From Gemmiger formicilis (GTDB lineage Bacteria; Bacillota; Clostridia; Oscillospirales; Ruminococcaceae): 64,000 nt of DNA. The number at the start of each line of letters is the position of its first letter. The first letter of the stretch is position 1. The DNA is taken from the NCBI RefSeq assembly GCF_018784445.1, contig NZ_WQOH01000014.1:124001-188000 (forward strand). The letters run 5' to 3'. A program made the position numbers and the translations under genes. The notes under the pieces are model-generated. The model did not search any database. It saw only the letters and a program-made list of their open reading frames with translations, and was not told where the DNA came from. Of this stretch, positions 1-9,418 are shown piece after piece.

Positions 1-1
1 C

Positions 2-3000
2 GGCAACAACCACCTGATTCTGCTCTGCAAAAACGAGACAGGCTACAAGAACCTTATCAAGATGGTGTCTGCCGGCTTTACCGAGGGCTTTTACTCCAAG
101 CCGCGTATCGATAAGGAACTGCTGGAAAAGTACCACGATGGTCTGATCTGCCTGTCCGCCTGCTTGGCGGGCGAGATACCACGCGCGATTCTGGCAGGGG
201 ACTATGACCGCGCCAAGCAGACAGCGCTGTGGTATCGGGACTTGTTCGGCGAGGGCAACTATTACATCGAATTGCAGGACCACGGCCTCGAAGAAGACCA
301 GGTCGTGCTGCCGCAGCTCATCCGCTTGGCACGGGAGACCGGCATCCCGATGGCGGCAACGAACGACGCCCATTATATCACCAAAGAGGACGCCAAGATG
401 CAGAGCATTCTGCTTTGCATCCAGACCGGCAAGACCATCAACGATGTGGATCGGATGGAGTTCCAGACCGACGAGTTCTATCTGAAATCCACCGATGAGA
501 TGTACGACCTCTTCTCCATGGTGCCCGAAGCCTGCGAGAACACGAACAAAATTGCCGAGCAGTGCAACTTCGCGTTTACCTTCGGCGAGACGAAGCTGCC
601 GTACTTCAAAGCGCCCGACGGCATGGAGAACCAGGCATATTTTGAAAAGCTCTGCTGGGAGGGCCTGGAGCGCCGTTACCCCGGTAAAGTGACCGATGCC
701 CTGCGTGAGCGCCTGACCTATGAGATCAACGTCGTCAAGACGATGGGCTACACGAACTACTACCTCATTGTCTACGACTTTATCAACTACGCCAAAAGCC
801 ACGATATTCCGGTCGGTCCGGGACGTGGCTCCGGCGCGGGCAGTCTGGCGGCCTACTGCGTCGGCATCACCGATATCGACCCGATCCGCTACAACCTGAT
901 CTTCGAGCGTTTTTTGAACCCAGAGCGCGTCTCAATGCCCGACTTCGACGTCGACTTCTGCTACGAGCGCCGCCAGGAGGTCATTGACTATGTCAACGAG
1001 AAATACGGCCGTGACCATGTGGCCCAGATCGTGACGTTTGGTACGATGGCCGCCCGCGCTGCCGTGCGCGATGTGGGCCGCGTTATGGGCATGAGCTACC
1101 AGGATGTGGACCGGGTGGCAAAGCTCATTCCCACCGACCTGAAAATGACGCTGAAAAAGGCGCTGGAAGTCAGCCCCGATTTGAAAACGCTCTACGACGG
1201 CGACAGCCAGGTGCATGAACTCATCAACACCTCGCTGAAAGTCGAGGGGATGCCGCGCCATGCATCCACCCACGCGGCGGGCGTCGTCATTACCCGCGAC
1301 CCGGCCACCGAGTATGTACCGCTGTCCACGAACGACGGCCTGCCGGTCACCCAATTCAACATGGTGGAAATCGAGCGGCTGGGCCTTTTGAAAATGGACT
1401 TTCTGGGTCTGCGCACGCTGACCGTCATCCATGATACCGAGATGGCCGTGCGCCATACCAAAGATCCGGATTTCCGTATTGCAAACCTCGATTACGACGA
1501 CCCCGACACCTATGCCATGCTGGCAAAAGGTGAGACGGAGGGCATCTTCCAGCTTGAATCTACCGGCATGACCCAGGTGCTTGTCAGTATGCGGCCAAAG
1601 AACCTGGAAGATATCATTGCCCTGATTTCGCTCTACCGCCCCGGCCCGATGGATTCCATTCCGACCTACCTGCGCAACCGCAAGGACCCTTCCCAGGTGA
1701 CCTACAAAACGCCGCAGATGGCGCATATCGTTGACGTTACCAACGGCGTTGTCATCTACCAGGAACAGGTTATGCAGATCTGCCGCGAGTTGGCCGGGTT
1801 CAGCTTCGGTCAGGCTGACAATGTCCGCCGCGCAATGAGTAAGAAAAAGCTCAAGGTCATGGAGGCTGAGCGCGAGCACTTTGTCCACGGCTGCAAGGAA
1901 CCGGGAAAGGAGTGTGCGGGCTGCGTGGCCAACGGCGTGCCCGAGAACGTTGCCAACGAGATTTACGACGATATGATCAGCTTTGCGTCGTATGCGTTCA
2001 ACAAATCCCATGCCGCCTGCTATGCCTACGTGGCATTCCAGACGGCGTATTTAAAGTGCCACTATCCGCATGAATTTATGGCGGCACTCCTGACCAGTGT
2101 GCTTGATAATACGTCAAAAGTTATTGAATATACGACCGAGTGCCAGCGTCTGGGCATCAAGGTCCAGCAGCCGGATATCAATATCTCCCGCGGCGGCTTC
2201 ACGGCGGATGGCGGCCTTATCCGCTTCGGCCTGAACGCCGTCAAGAGCGTGGGCCGCGACGTAATTGACGCCGTCATTAAGGAACGCACCCACCAGCCTT
2301 ACCGCAGTCTGTACGATTTCTGTAAGCGCTTGCGGGGCGGCGGCCTCAACCGCCGTGCACTGGAAAACCTCGTCAAGGCCGGTGCATTCGACAACCTCGG
2401 TGCTACCCGCCACGGTATGCTGGAAAGCGTCGAGGGCATCTTGAAGAGCGTCGAGAACGATGCCCGCCAGAACCTGGACGGTCAGATGGATCTTTTTGGT
2501 CTGATGGGCGGCGGCAGCGACGACAAGCCCGCCGACGATTATAAAATCCCGAACCTGCCGGAATATTCGGCTGGCGAACTGCTGAAAATGGAAAAAGAGG
2601 TGTCCGGCCTCTACCTGTCCGGTCATCCGCTTGACGCCTACCGCGCCCAGATCGCGCAGATAGCTACCTGCACCATCGCCCAGCTGCTGGGGGAGGACGC
2701 CAAACAGTTTGACAACCAGACTGTCACCTTTGTCTGTACCATCGTCAAGAACAAAATCATGACGACAAAGTCCAACACCCTGATGGCCTTTACCACCGTC
2801 GAGGATCTGACCGGCAGCATGGAGATGATCGTTTTCCCGCGCATCCTGGCAGAGTGCCGCGCAGCCTTGCAGGAAAACGCCGTCGTCGTCGCCAATGGCC
2901 GCGTCTCCGTCAAGGAGGACGAGGCCGCCCGGTTGCTGGTCGAGGGCGTGCAACCCATTGACAGTTATGACCCGAACAAAAACTTTGGCATGAACCGTGT

Positions 3001-3280
3001 CGAACGTGTCAAACGCGAGACCAGCGGGGGAGGGGCCGCCGGGTATTTCCTGACCGTGCCAGCTCGGGACTGTCCGGAAATGCACAAGGTTGAAAATCTT
3101 TTGTGCAACATCTTTGACGGCGGCACAGTCAAGGTATACTTCCGCTTCCTGGACACCGGGAAAGCGGTGCTGGCCCGGCACATGGCAATCAAGGACGATC
3201 CGCTGCTGCGTACAGAATTGGAGCGAATTCTGGGCAAAAATTGTGTAAAAGTTCAGGATATCGAACAGTCTGCAAAATAA
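2..3280 (+). CDS. dnaE: DNA polymerase III alpha subunit (5' end outside window)
   Basis: Replicative polymerase catalytic subunit. The frame is open from base 2 and the first visible residues (GNNHLILLCKNETGYKNLIK) belong to the PHP domain, so the start codon lies upstream; DnaE is usually about 1,150 residues, so roughly the first 80-100 are missing. The polymerase core carries the acidic motif PDFDVDF near base 940, which supplies catalytic aspartates. A C-terminal OB-fold stretch (around bases 2700-2900, VTFVCTIVKNKIMTTKSN) follows. This is the DnaE type rather than PolC, because no exonuclease insertion is seen. pfkA follows after 166 bases, a common Clostridia arrangement. Confidence 0.97.
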   Translation, partial: GNNHLILLCKNETGYKNLIKMVSAGFTEGFYSKPRIDKELLEKYHDGLICLSACLAGEIPRAILAGDYDRAKQTALWYRDLFGEGNYYIELQDHGLEEDQVVLPQLIRLARETGIPMAATNDAHYITKEDAKMQSILLCIQTGKTINDVDRMEFQTDEFYLKSTDEMYDLFSMVPEACENTNKIAEQCNFAFTFGETKLPYFKAPDGMENQAYFEKLCWEGLERRYPGKVTDALRERLTYEINVVKTMGYTNYYLIVYDFINYAKSHDIPVGPGRGSGAGSLAAYCVGITDIDPIRYNLIFERFLNPERVSMPDFDVDFCYERRQEVIDYVNEKYGRDHVAQIVTFGTMAARAAVRDVGRVMGMSYQDVDRVAKLIPTDLKMTLKKALEVSPDLKTLYDGDSQVHELINTSLKVEGMPRHASTHAAGVVITRDPATEYVPLSTNDGLPVTQFNMVEIERLGLLKMDFLGLRTLTVIHDTEMAVRHTKDPDFRIANLDYDDPDTYAMLAKGETEGIFQLESTGMTQVLVSMRPKNLEDIIALISLYRPGPMDSIPTYLRNRKDPSQVTYKTPQMAHIVDVTNGVVIYQEQVMQICRELAGFSFGQADNVRRAMSKKKLKVMEAEREHFVHGCKEPGKECAGCVANGVPENVANEIYDDMISFASYAFNKSHAACYAYVAFQTAYLKCHYPHEFMAALLTSVLDNTSKVIEYTTECQRLGIKVQQPDINISRGGFTADGGLIRFGLNAVKSVGRDVIDAVIKERTHQPYRSLYDFCKRLRGGGLNRRALENLVKAGAFDNLGATRHGMLESVEGILKSVENDARQNLDGQMDLFGLMGGGSDDKPADDYKIPNLPEYSAGELLKMEKEVSGLYLSGHPLDAYRAQIAQIATCTIAQLLGEDAKQFDNQTVTFVCTIVKNKIMTTKSNTLMAFTTVEDLTGSMEMIVFPRILAECRAALQENAVVVANGRVSVKEDEAARLLVEGVQPIDSYDPNKNFGMNRVERVKRETSGGGAAGYFLTVPARDCPEMHKVENLLCNIFDGGTVKVYFRFLDTGKAVLARHMAIKDDPLLRTELERILGKNCVKVQDIEQSAK

Positions 3281-3310
3281 ATCCATGTGTTTTGCGCGAT
3301 TTGTCCATAA

Positions 3311-3336
3311 TTGCCAAGGCCAAAGTGTGGTATAAT
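3311..3336 (+). promoter_or_regulatory. Putative pfkA promoter (extended -10)
   Basis: TATAAT at 3331-3336 is preceded by TGG, giving an extended -10 (TGnTATAAT). The best -35-like hexamer, TTGCCA at 3311-3316, is only 14 bases away, so recognition probably rests on the extended -10. Confidence 0.6.
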
Positions 3337-3383
3337 GTGGATGGTCACGAGATTGTTAAAAATTTATTGTAACGTGATGACCG

Positions 3384-3411
3384 CGCCTGAATACATCGTA
3401 CATTTCAGGCG
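3384..3411 (+). promoter_or_regulatory. Hairpin in the pfkA 5' leader
   Basis: CGCCTGAA (3384-3391) and TTCAGGCG (3404-3411) form a perfect 8-bp stem with a 12-base loop. It lies between the predicted promoter and the ribosome binding site AGGAGG. No T-run follows, so it is not a terminator; an RNA-stability or regulatory role is only a guess. Confidence 0.45.
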
Positions 3412-3446
3412 GGTCCATAGTTCCCGAAATAGGAGGGGCTCGCTTT

Positions 3447-4421
3447 ATGGCTAAGGAAATCAAAACGATCGGTGTTCTCACCAGCGGCGGTGACGCACCT
3501 GGCATGAACGCCGCTGTCCGTGCAATCGTCCGTGCAGGTATCAGCAAGGGCTACCGCATGATGGGCATTCAGCGTGGTTACAACGGCCTGATCAATGGTG
3601 AAGTGTATGAAATGAACGTCCGCAGCGTGTCTGAGATCATCCACCGCGGCGGCACGATTCTGTATACCGCACGCTGCCTGGAGTTCAAGACGAAGGAAGG
3701 CCAGGCCAAGGGCCTTGCCCGCTGTAAGGAACTGGGCATTGACGCGCTGGTCGTCATCGGCGGCGACGGCTCCTTCATGGGTGCCCGTGCGCTGGCAAAC
3801 CAGGGCATTCCCTGTATCGGTCTGCCCGGCACCATCGACAACGATATCGCCTGCAGTGAGTATACCATCGGCTACGACACGGCCATGAACACCGCTGTCG
3901 AGGCCATCGATAAGCTGCGCGACACCACCCAGAGTCATGACCGCTGCTCGGTCGTTGAGGTCATGGGCCACCACGCTGGTTATATTGCACTGAACGTCGG
4001 CATCGCCACCGGTGCGGTTGCCGTTTTGCTGCCGGAGATCCCGTTCGACTTTGAGCGTGACATCCTCGATCGTATGCGCCAGACCCAGGTCACTGGCAAG
4101 AAGCACTTCATCATCATTGTGTCCGAGGGTGTTGTCGGTGCCCAGGAACTGGCCAATCAGATTCAGGCGGCTACCGGCGTTGACTCTCGTGCCACCGTTC
4201 TGGGCCACATCCAGCGCGGCGGTTCTCCCACGGTGCGCGACCGTGTGAATGCCTCTCTGATGGGCTACCACGCCATCGACCTGCTGGACAAGGGCATTTA
4301 CAACCGCGTTGTGGCTGTCTCCGGCGACAAGATCGTCGATTACGATGTCAACGTTGCGCTGTCCATGCACAAGACCATCGACCGCGACATGATCGAGATT
4401 GCCAAGGCTATTTCCATCTGA
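3447..4421 (+). CDS. pfkA: ATP-type 6-phosphofructokinase
   Basis: Phosphorylates fructose 6-phosphate to fructose 1,6-bisphosphate, the committed glycolytic step, in the cytosol. The protein has 324 residues, the normal bacterial PfkA length. It opens with the nucleotide-binding GVLTSGGDAPGMNAAVRAIV, then has GGDGSFMGA and the fructose-phosphate site GLPGTIDNDI with the catalytic aspartate. GGDGS, with Gly before the terminal Ser, suggests ATP rather than pyrophosphate as donor. AGGAGG sits 11 bases before the ATG. The gene has its own promoter and a downstream terminator, so it is probably monocistronic. Confidence 0.97.
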   Translation: MAKEIKTIGVLTSGGDAPGMNAAVRAIVRAGISKGYRMMGIQRGYNGLINGEVYEMNVRSVSEIIHRGGTILYTARCLEFKTKEGQAKGLARCKELGIDALVVIGGDGSFMGARALANQGIPCIGLPGTIDNDIACSEYTIGYDTAMNTAVEAIDKLRDTTQSHDRCSVVEVMGHHAGYIALNVGIATGAVAVLLPEIPFDFERDILDRMRQTQVTGKKHFIIIVSEGVVGAQELANQIQAATGVDSRATVLGHIQRGGSPTVRDRVNASLMGYHAIDLLDKGIYNRVVAVSGDKIVDYDVNVALSMHKTIDRDMIEIAKAISI

Positions 4422-4430
4422 TACTTGCAA

Positions 4431-4463
4431 GGGCTGCATCCCATTTGGGGGCGGCCCTTTTCT
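4431..4463 (+). terminator. Intrinsic terminator of pfkA
   Basis: GGGCTGC (4431-4437) pairs with GCGGCCC (4451-4457) with one G-U pair and is followed by TTTTCT. Confidence 0.8.
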
Positions 4464-4498
4464 ATAAAATATTTTATAAGTTTTTTTGCAAAAACCTG

Positions 4499-4527
4499 TT
4501 GACATTTGCGAACAGCTTTGCTATAAT
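4499..4527 (+). promoter_or_regulatory. Promoter of the tRNA-Ala gene
   Basis: Perfect sigma-A promoter: TTGACA (4499-4504), 17-base spacer, TATAAT (4522-4527). The start point would fall about 40 bases before the tRNA. Confidence 0.85.
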
Positions 4528-4571
4528 AACACACGTCGTCAGGAGCAAACACCCCAGACGACGCCAGCTGT

Positions 4572-4647
<76 letters not shown>

Positions 4648-4650
4648 CAA

Positions 4651-4689
4651 ACCCGCCTGATAGAGTTTCTGTCAGGCGGGTTTTCTTTT
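4651..4689 (+). terminator. Intrinsic terminator of tRNA-Ala
   Basis: ACCCGCCTGA (4651-4660) and TCAGGCGGGT (4672-4681) form a perfect 10-bp stem followed by TTTCTTTTT. It also stands at the 3' end of the convergent DUF421 gene. Confidence 0.9.
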
Positions 4690-5378
4690 TATTTTACCCG
4701 ACAGGCGAAAAATCCATCTGCCTTATCACAGGCAGCGTAGAATACCTCGCTGCGTTGGCCGATGCCCTGGGTGTGGAGCTGGGCATCCAGCCAGCGTTCA
4801 TCCCGGCCTGCAGCCTTTAAATTGTCCTGCATGAGCTGACCGTCGATAATTAAATCATACCAGATGCCGGCGACGTCGGGATGCAGCTGCATATCCTCAG
4901 GCGTAAGCGGGCGGTTGAGACTTTTGGGCAGAAAGCTGATTTGCCCGCTTGTCTCCAAAATTGCCGTTTCAATTTCGTTCGGATCAAAGTACCCGGCTAT
5001 CCGGGCCTGGCCCAAAAACTCATTTACATCAATGGCAGCCCGCTGCAAGGCTGTTTTTGATATCACGCCGCCGTCCATCAGGATCAGGCTGCGCCCGCTC
5101 CAAAAGCAGCGCATGGCGTTACTTTTGCAGGCAGTATAGTGTACAAGCCAGGTGGCAAGGATATAGATGATAAGCGCCGACAGGGGACGCCACCACTGCT
5201 CTAAGTCCGTCGCCAGTTCGGCCCCGATAGAACCTACGGTGACGGCATTTAAATAGTCAAAGGGGCTCATCTGTGCGATCTGCCGCTTGCCGCCGATTCG
5301 GGTGAAAACGAACATTACCACCAGGGACAGCAGGCTTGTCAGCACGACCAGCCGGATCTCTACAAAAACATCTGCCAT
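4689..5378 (-). CDS. DUF421 (YetF-family) membrane protein
   Basis: Member of the DUF421 family (Bacillus YetF/YkjA); its biochemical role is not settled, and no enzyme activity can be read from the sequence. The 229-residue product begins MADVFVEIRLVVLTSLLS with two to three N-terminal membrane segments. It then has the family signature TRIGGKRQIAQMSPFDYLNA and a soluble C-terminal half that includes GGVISKTALQ. The ATG at 5378 is chosen because GGAGAGGAGT lies 5 bases upstream; the frame stays open further upstream but runs into the alaS promoter region. It is convergent with tRNA-Ala. Confidence 0.85.
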   Translation of the reverse strand: MADVFVEIRLVVLTSLLSLVVMFVFTRIGGKRQIAQMSPFDYLNAVTVGSIGAELATDLEQWWRPLSALIIYILATWLVHYTACKSNAMRCFWSGRSLILMDGGVISKTALQRAAIDVNEFLGQARIAGYFDPNEIETAILETSGQISFLPKSLNRPLTPEDMQLHPDVAGIWYDLIIDGQLMQDNLKAAGRDERWLDAQLHTQGIGQRSEVFYAACDKADGFFACRVK

Positions 5379-5440
5379 AAAAACACTCCTCTCCGTGTTA
5401 GGTTTTGCGCAGATGGGTGCTTTTATGCGGAAAAAAGCGG

Positions 5441-5469
5441 TTGACAAGAGGACAAAAACGGCATATAAT
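5441..5469 (+). promoter_or_regulatory. Promoter of alaS T-box transcript
   Basis: TTGACA (5441-5446), 17-base spacer, TATAAT (5464-5469): a consensus sigma-A promoter directly before the T-box leader. Confidence 0.88.
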
Positions 5470-5474
5470 AAGCC

Positions 5475-5735
5475 TGTAAAAAGGAAAATAGCGATGAAAG
5501 GGCCAATGCCGCCCCTCCGCTTTTCAGAGAGAAAGCCGCTTGGTGTAAGGCTTTCAGCGTGAACACGGCAGAGCCACCCCGGAGCTTTCGGCGTAGAGCC
5601 GAGCGTACCTGCGGCGTTAACGCAGACACAAAGAGGTGGTGCCAATGCTTTACAGCATGGCACCGCAAACCGGGTGGTACCACGGAAGCATAACAGCCTT
5701 CGTCCCTGTATTGGGGCGTGGGCTGTATTTTTTTG
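5475..5735 (+). promoter_or_regulatory. T-box leader (alanine), controls alaS
   Basis: Senses uncharged tRNA-Ala to relieve termination before alaS. The T-box antiterminator core GGGTGGTACCACG is at 5672-5684. The competing terminator pairs ACAGCC...CGTCCC (5693-5706) with GGGGCG...GGCTGT (5713-5726), followed by ATTTTTTT. AGAGAG and the distal GGTGTAA of stem I are visible near 5526-5548. Aligned on the shared CGGAGC with the tyrS leader in this window, the specifier triplet is GCC at 5573-5575, an Ala codon that matches the GGC tRNA at 4572. Confidence 0.9.
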
Positions 5736-5779
5736 TGGCGGCACTTATTCGCAATTTTATGGATTGGAGAACACAACCT

Positions 5780-8440
5780 ATGCAATGGACCGGATTGAAC
5801 GAACTTCGCGAGAAGTACCTGCATTATTTTGAGACGAAGGGCCACCTGCGCTTGGGCAGCTTCCCGCTGGTGCCGAAAGATGACCCCAGCCTGCTGCTGA
5901 TCAACAGCGGCATGGCCCCCATGAAAAAATGGTTCCTCGGCCAGGAGGAGCCTCCGCGCCACCGTGTGACCACCTGCCAGAAGTGCATCCGTACCCCGGA
6001 TATTGAGCGCGTCGGCATCACGGCCCGCCACGGCTGCTTCTTTGAGATGCTGGGCAACTTCAGCTTCCAGGATTACTTCAAGAAGGAAGTCATTCCTTGG
6101 GCCTGGGAGTTCCTGACCAAGGAACTGGAAATCCCCGCTGACCGCCTGTATATCTCCGTCTACCAGGACGACGACGAGGCCTACGATATCTGGACGAAGG
6201 AAGTCGGCATCCCCGAAGATCACATGGTCCGCCTGGGCAAAGAGGATAACTTCTGGGAGCACGGCTCCGGCCCCTGCGGCCCCTGCTCTGAAATCTACTA
6301 CGACCGCGGCCTGAAATATGGCTGCGGCAAGCCCACCTGCGGTGTCGGCTGCGACTGCGACCGTTTCATGGAGATCTGGAATCTCGTGTTCAGCCAGTAT
6401 GACGCCGACGGCAAGGGCAACTATGAACTGCTGGCTAAGCCCAACATCGATACCGGCATGGGCCTGGAGCGTCTGGCCGTCGTCATGCAGGACGTGAACA
6501 ACTTGTTCGAGGTCGACACCGTCGCCGCTGTTCTGAACCACGTCGAGCGTATTGCCGGCAAGAAGTACGGCGAGAACGAGAAGGACGATATCTCCATCCG
6601 CGTTATCACCGACCACATCCGTGCTACCGTCTTTATGGCCTCCGACGGCATCCTGCCCTCCAACGAGGGCCGCGGCTACGTCATGCGCCGTCTGCTACGC
6701 CGCGCTGCCCGCCACGGCCGTATGCTGGGCATCAACCGCCCCTTCCTGACCGAGCTGGTTGACACTGTCATCGAGTCCAGCGAAGCGGGTTATCCCGAGC
6801 TGCGCGAGCATGAGTCTTATATCAAAAAGGTCATCGGCACCGAGGAACTGCGCTTTGGCCGCACCATCGACGCTGGCCTGAACATCCTGACCGGCATGAT
6901 GGGCCGCCTGAAGGAAACCCACGAGAAGGTTCTGTCCGGCGTTGAGGCATTCAAGCTGAACGATACCTTCGGTTTCCCGCTTGATCTGACCCGCGAGATC
7001 GCCGCCGAGGCAGGCCTGGCCGTCGACGAGGCTGCGTTCCACATCGAAATGACCAAGCAACGTGAGCGCGCCCGCGCCGAGCGTCTGGCAAAGGATATCT
7101 CTGGTTGGAGCGCTGACCTGTTCGGCGAGCTGACCGCCGATGCCACCCAGTTTGACGGCTACGAGACCTTGAGCGAGAAGGCCAAGGTCCTGGCCCTGTC
7201 CGACGGTGAGGAGCTGGTTGACGCCATCGCCACCGACGAGGCAGGCGAGGCCAAGGACGGCGTTTTGGTCGTTCTGGACCGCACGCCGTTCTACGCCGAG
7301 ATGGGCGGCCAGGTCGCTGACCATGGCTATCTGGTCAGCGGAGACGCCAAGCTGAAAGTCACCCAGGTTAAAAAGACCCCGAAGGGCTACTTCGTCCACA
7401 CCTGTGAGCTGCTGGACGGCACCATCCATGGGGGCGACGAGGTCACGGCCTCTGTCGATGAAAAACGCCGCGCCGCCATCTGCCGCAATCACACCGCCAC
7501 CCACCTGCTGCAGAAGGCCCTGCGCGAGGTTCTGGGTGAGCATGTCCACCAGGCCGGCAGCTACCAGGACGACCGCATCACCCACTTTGACTTCACGCAT
7601 TTCAGCGCGGTTTCTCCGGCTGAACTGGCTGAGGTCGAGCGCCGTGTCAACGAGAAGATTTACGAGGCTCTGCCTGTCACCGTCAAGAACCTGCCCATCG
7701 AGGAAGCCAAGAAGATGGGTGCTATGGCACTGTTCGGCGAGAAGTACGGCAGCGTTGTCCGCGTTGTCGACGCTGGCGGCTGGAGCACCGAGTTCTGCGG
7801 CGGCACCCATGTGACCAACACCGCACAAATTGGCTGCTTCAAGATTTTGAGCGAGTCCAGCGTGGCCGCCGGTATCCGCCGCATCGAGGCCACCACTGCC
7901 TTCGGCGTGCTGGACCTGTTGGATGACCGCACCGAGACGCTGGCCAAGACCGCTGTTGCCCTGAAGGCCAACAACCTGAAGGACGCCCCGGCCCGCGCCG
8001 AGGCCCTGGCTGCCGAGTTGAAAGAGACAGCCAAGCAGCTGGAAATCCTCAAGGCCCAGATGGCCTCTGCCAAGATCGATGGTCTGTTTGAGAATGCCGC
8101 CGACATCGACGGTGTGCGCATCGTCTCCGCTTACCTGACCGGCACCGGTGCTGACACCTTGCGCGATATGGTCGATAAGGTCCGCGACAAGGCCCCCAAT
8201 GCTGTTACGGTTCTCATTGGCAGCGACGGCAGCAAGACGATGATGGCCGTCGGCGTCTCCAAAAACGCCCTGGCCCGCGGCCTGAAAGCCGGTGCTCTCG
8301 TCAAAAAAATCGCTGCCATCGCAGGCGGCAACGGCGGCGGCAAGCCCGACTTCGCCATGGCCGGTATCCGCGATACCAGCAAGATCGACGACGCACTGAA
8401 CGCTGTGCCCGAGATCGTCAAGGCTGAAATGAATCAGTAA
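5780..8440 (+). CDS. alaS: Alanyl-tRNA synthetase
   Basis: Charges tRNA-Ala. The protein has 886 residues, normal for AlaRS, and starts MQWTGLNELREKYLHYFETK. The class II core with INSGMAPMKKWFLG comes first. The editing domain follows with HTATHLLQKAL (the HxxxH zinc site) and CGGTHVTNTAQIGCFK (the CxxxH partner); the C-Ala domain is at the end. The frame is open 48 codons further upstream, but that stretch is T-box RNA, so the ATG at 5780 after GGAGA is taken as the start. Expression should follow tRNA-Ala charging through the leader. Confidence 0.97.
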   Translation: MQWTGLNELREKYLHYFETKGHLRLGSFPLVPKDDPSLLLINSGMAPMKKWFLGQEEPPRHRVTTCQKCIRTPDIERVGITARHGCFFEMLGNFSFQDYFKKEVIPWAWEFLTKELEIPADRLYISVYQDDDEAYDIWTKEVGIPEDHMVRLGKEDNFWEHGSGPCGPCSEIYYDRGLKYGCGKPTCGVGCDCDRFMEIWNLVFSQYDADGKGNYELLAKPNIDTGMGLERLAVVMQDVNNLFEVDTVAAVLNHVERIAGKKYGENEKDDISIRVITDHIRATVFMASDGILPSNEGRGYVMRRLLRRAARHGRMLGINRPFLTELVDTVIESSEAGYPELREHESYIKKVIGTEELRFGRTIDAGLNILTGMMGRLKETHEKVLSGVEAFKLNDTFGFPLDLTREIAAEAGLAVDEAAFHIEMTKQRERARAERLAKDISGWSADLFGELTADATQFDGYETLSEKAKVLALSDGEELVDAIATDEAGEAKDGVLVVLDRTPFYAEMGGQVADHGYLVSGDAKLKVTQVKKTPKGYFVHTCELLDGTIHGGDEVTASVDEKRRAAICRNHTATHLLQKALREVLGEHVHQAGSYQDDRITHFDFTHFSAVSPAELAEVERRVNEKIYEALPVTVKNLPIEEAKKMGAMALFGEKYGSVVRVVDAGGWSTEFCGGTHVTNTAQIGCFKILSESSVAAGIRRIEATTAFGVLDLLDDRTETLAKTAVALKANNLKDAPARAEALAAELKETAKQLEILKAQMASAKIDGLFENAADIDGVRIVSAYLTGTGADTLRDMVDKVRDKAPNAVTVLIGSDGSKTMMAVGVSKNALARGLKAGALVKKIAAIAGGNGGGKPDFAMAGIRDTSKIDDALNAVPEIVKAEMNQ

Positions 8441-8479
8441 TTTTCCACGATAAAATCCACAGCAAAGGAGGGATTCCGA

Positions 8480-8824
8480 ATGGAGGATTGCCTGTTCTGC
8501 AAGATCGCCGCGGGCGATATCCCCTCGAACAAGCTGTACGAGGATGACAAACTGCTGGCGTTCTACGACATTGACCCGCAGGCTCCAGTGCATTTCCTGG
8601 TTATCCCCAAGCAGCACATCGCGTCTGCCGCAGCCCTGACCGAGGATGACGCCGCACTGCTGGGCCACATCTACGCCGTTATTGCGCAGCTGTGCAAAAA
8701 GCTGGGCGTCGATGAGAGCGGCTACCGCGTTGTCACCAACGTGGGCGCCGACGGCGGCCAGAGCGTGAAGCACCTGCACTTCCATGTGCTGGCAAAGCGC
8801 AGCCTTGCATGGCCTCCGGGCTGA
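8480..8824 (+). CDS. HIT-family nucleotide hydrolase (HinT-like)
   Basis: Histidine-triad protein of 114 residues. HinT relatives hydrolyse adenosine phosphoramidates and acyl-adenylates, including aminoacyl-AMP made by tRNA synthetases, which fits its place 39 bases after alaS. It opens with MEDCLFCKIAAGDIPS. The active-site triad is in VKHLHFHVL (H-x-H-x-H), and the C-terminal tryptophan typical of HinT is present (AWPPG). AAAGGAGGG precedes the ATG. The substrate is inferred from the family. Confidence 0.93.
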   Translation: MEDCLFCKIAAGDIPSNKLYEDDKLLAFYDIDPQAPVHFLVIPKQHIASAAALTEDDAALLGHIYAVIAQLCKKLGVDESGYRVVTNVGADGGQSVKHLHFHVLAKRSLAWPPG

Positions 8825-8875
8825 TGCCGGGCGCTGTAAGCACACTCGTGAAATTATAAAGAGAGGTAAACCAAC

Positions 8876-9415
8876 ATGGCAGATACCTATACACTGCATA
8901 TTGCAGGCCTGACCCGCGAACTGCCCATCTGCAAGGTCAATGACCACATGGACATTGCTGCCTTCATCATGTTCAGCGATGTTGAATTGACCGAGGCCTG
9001 CGCCGCAGCCCTGCTGAAAAAGGCCCCCGAGTTTGACGTTATCCTGACCGCCGAGGCAAAGGGCATCCCACTGGCCTACGAAATGGCACGTCAAAGCGGC
9101 AAATATTGGATCCCTGCCCGCAAAGGCCCGAAGCTGTATATGCGCGAGCCCGTCATTATCGAGGATCAGTCCATCACCACCGCCGGCAAGCAGATGTTGG
9201 TCATCGATAAGAAGGATATCGAGTATATGGACGGCAAGCGCATCCTGATCGTGGATGACGTTATCTCCACCGGCGGCTCTCTGCACGCGTTGGAGACGCT
9301 GGCCGCCAAGAGCACCGGCACCGTCGTCGGCTGCTGTGCAGCACTCGCCGAGGGCGATGCTGCCAAGCGCACCGACATCTTCTTCCTAGAGCCGCTGCCG
9401 CTCTTCCTGCACTAA
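8876..9415 (+). CDS. Phosphoribosyltransferase (adenine/xanthine PRT type)
   Basis: Type I purine phosphoribosyltransferase of 179 residues that would join PRPP to a nucleobase in purine salvage. The PRPP-binding loop is ILIVDDVISTGGSL, near residue 125, and an upstream segment VILTAEAKGIPLAYEMA matches the Apt fold. The protein is closest in outline to Apt/Xpt, but it is too divergent for a base preference to be assigned from sequence alone. A good ribosome binding site (GAGAGG) precedes ATG 8876, and comEC starts four bases after its stop, so the two are probably co-transcribed. Confidence 0.8.
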   Translation: MADTYTLHIAGLTRELPICKVNDHMDIAAFIMFSDVELTEACAAALLKKAPEFDVILTAEAKGIPLAYEMARQSGKYWIPARKGPKLYMREPVIIEDQSITTAGKQMLVIDKKDIEYMDGKRILIVDDVISTGGSLHALETLAAKSTGTVVGCCAALAEGDAAKRTDIFFLEPLPLFLH

Positions 9416-9418
9416 GCA

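Noticed and set aside
932-2011. 359-codon frame opposite dnaE
   Set aside because: Shadow of dnaE; no start signal.
5636-5779. N-terminal extension of alaS by 48 codons
   Set aside because: These bases form the T-box antiterminator and terminator; AlaRS homology begins at MQWTGL.
6695-9286. 863-codon open frame on the minus strand opposite alaS
   Set aside because: It is the mirror of GC-rich alaS and HIT codons, with no family features or ribosome binding site; alaS is unmistakable.
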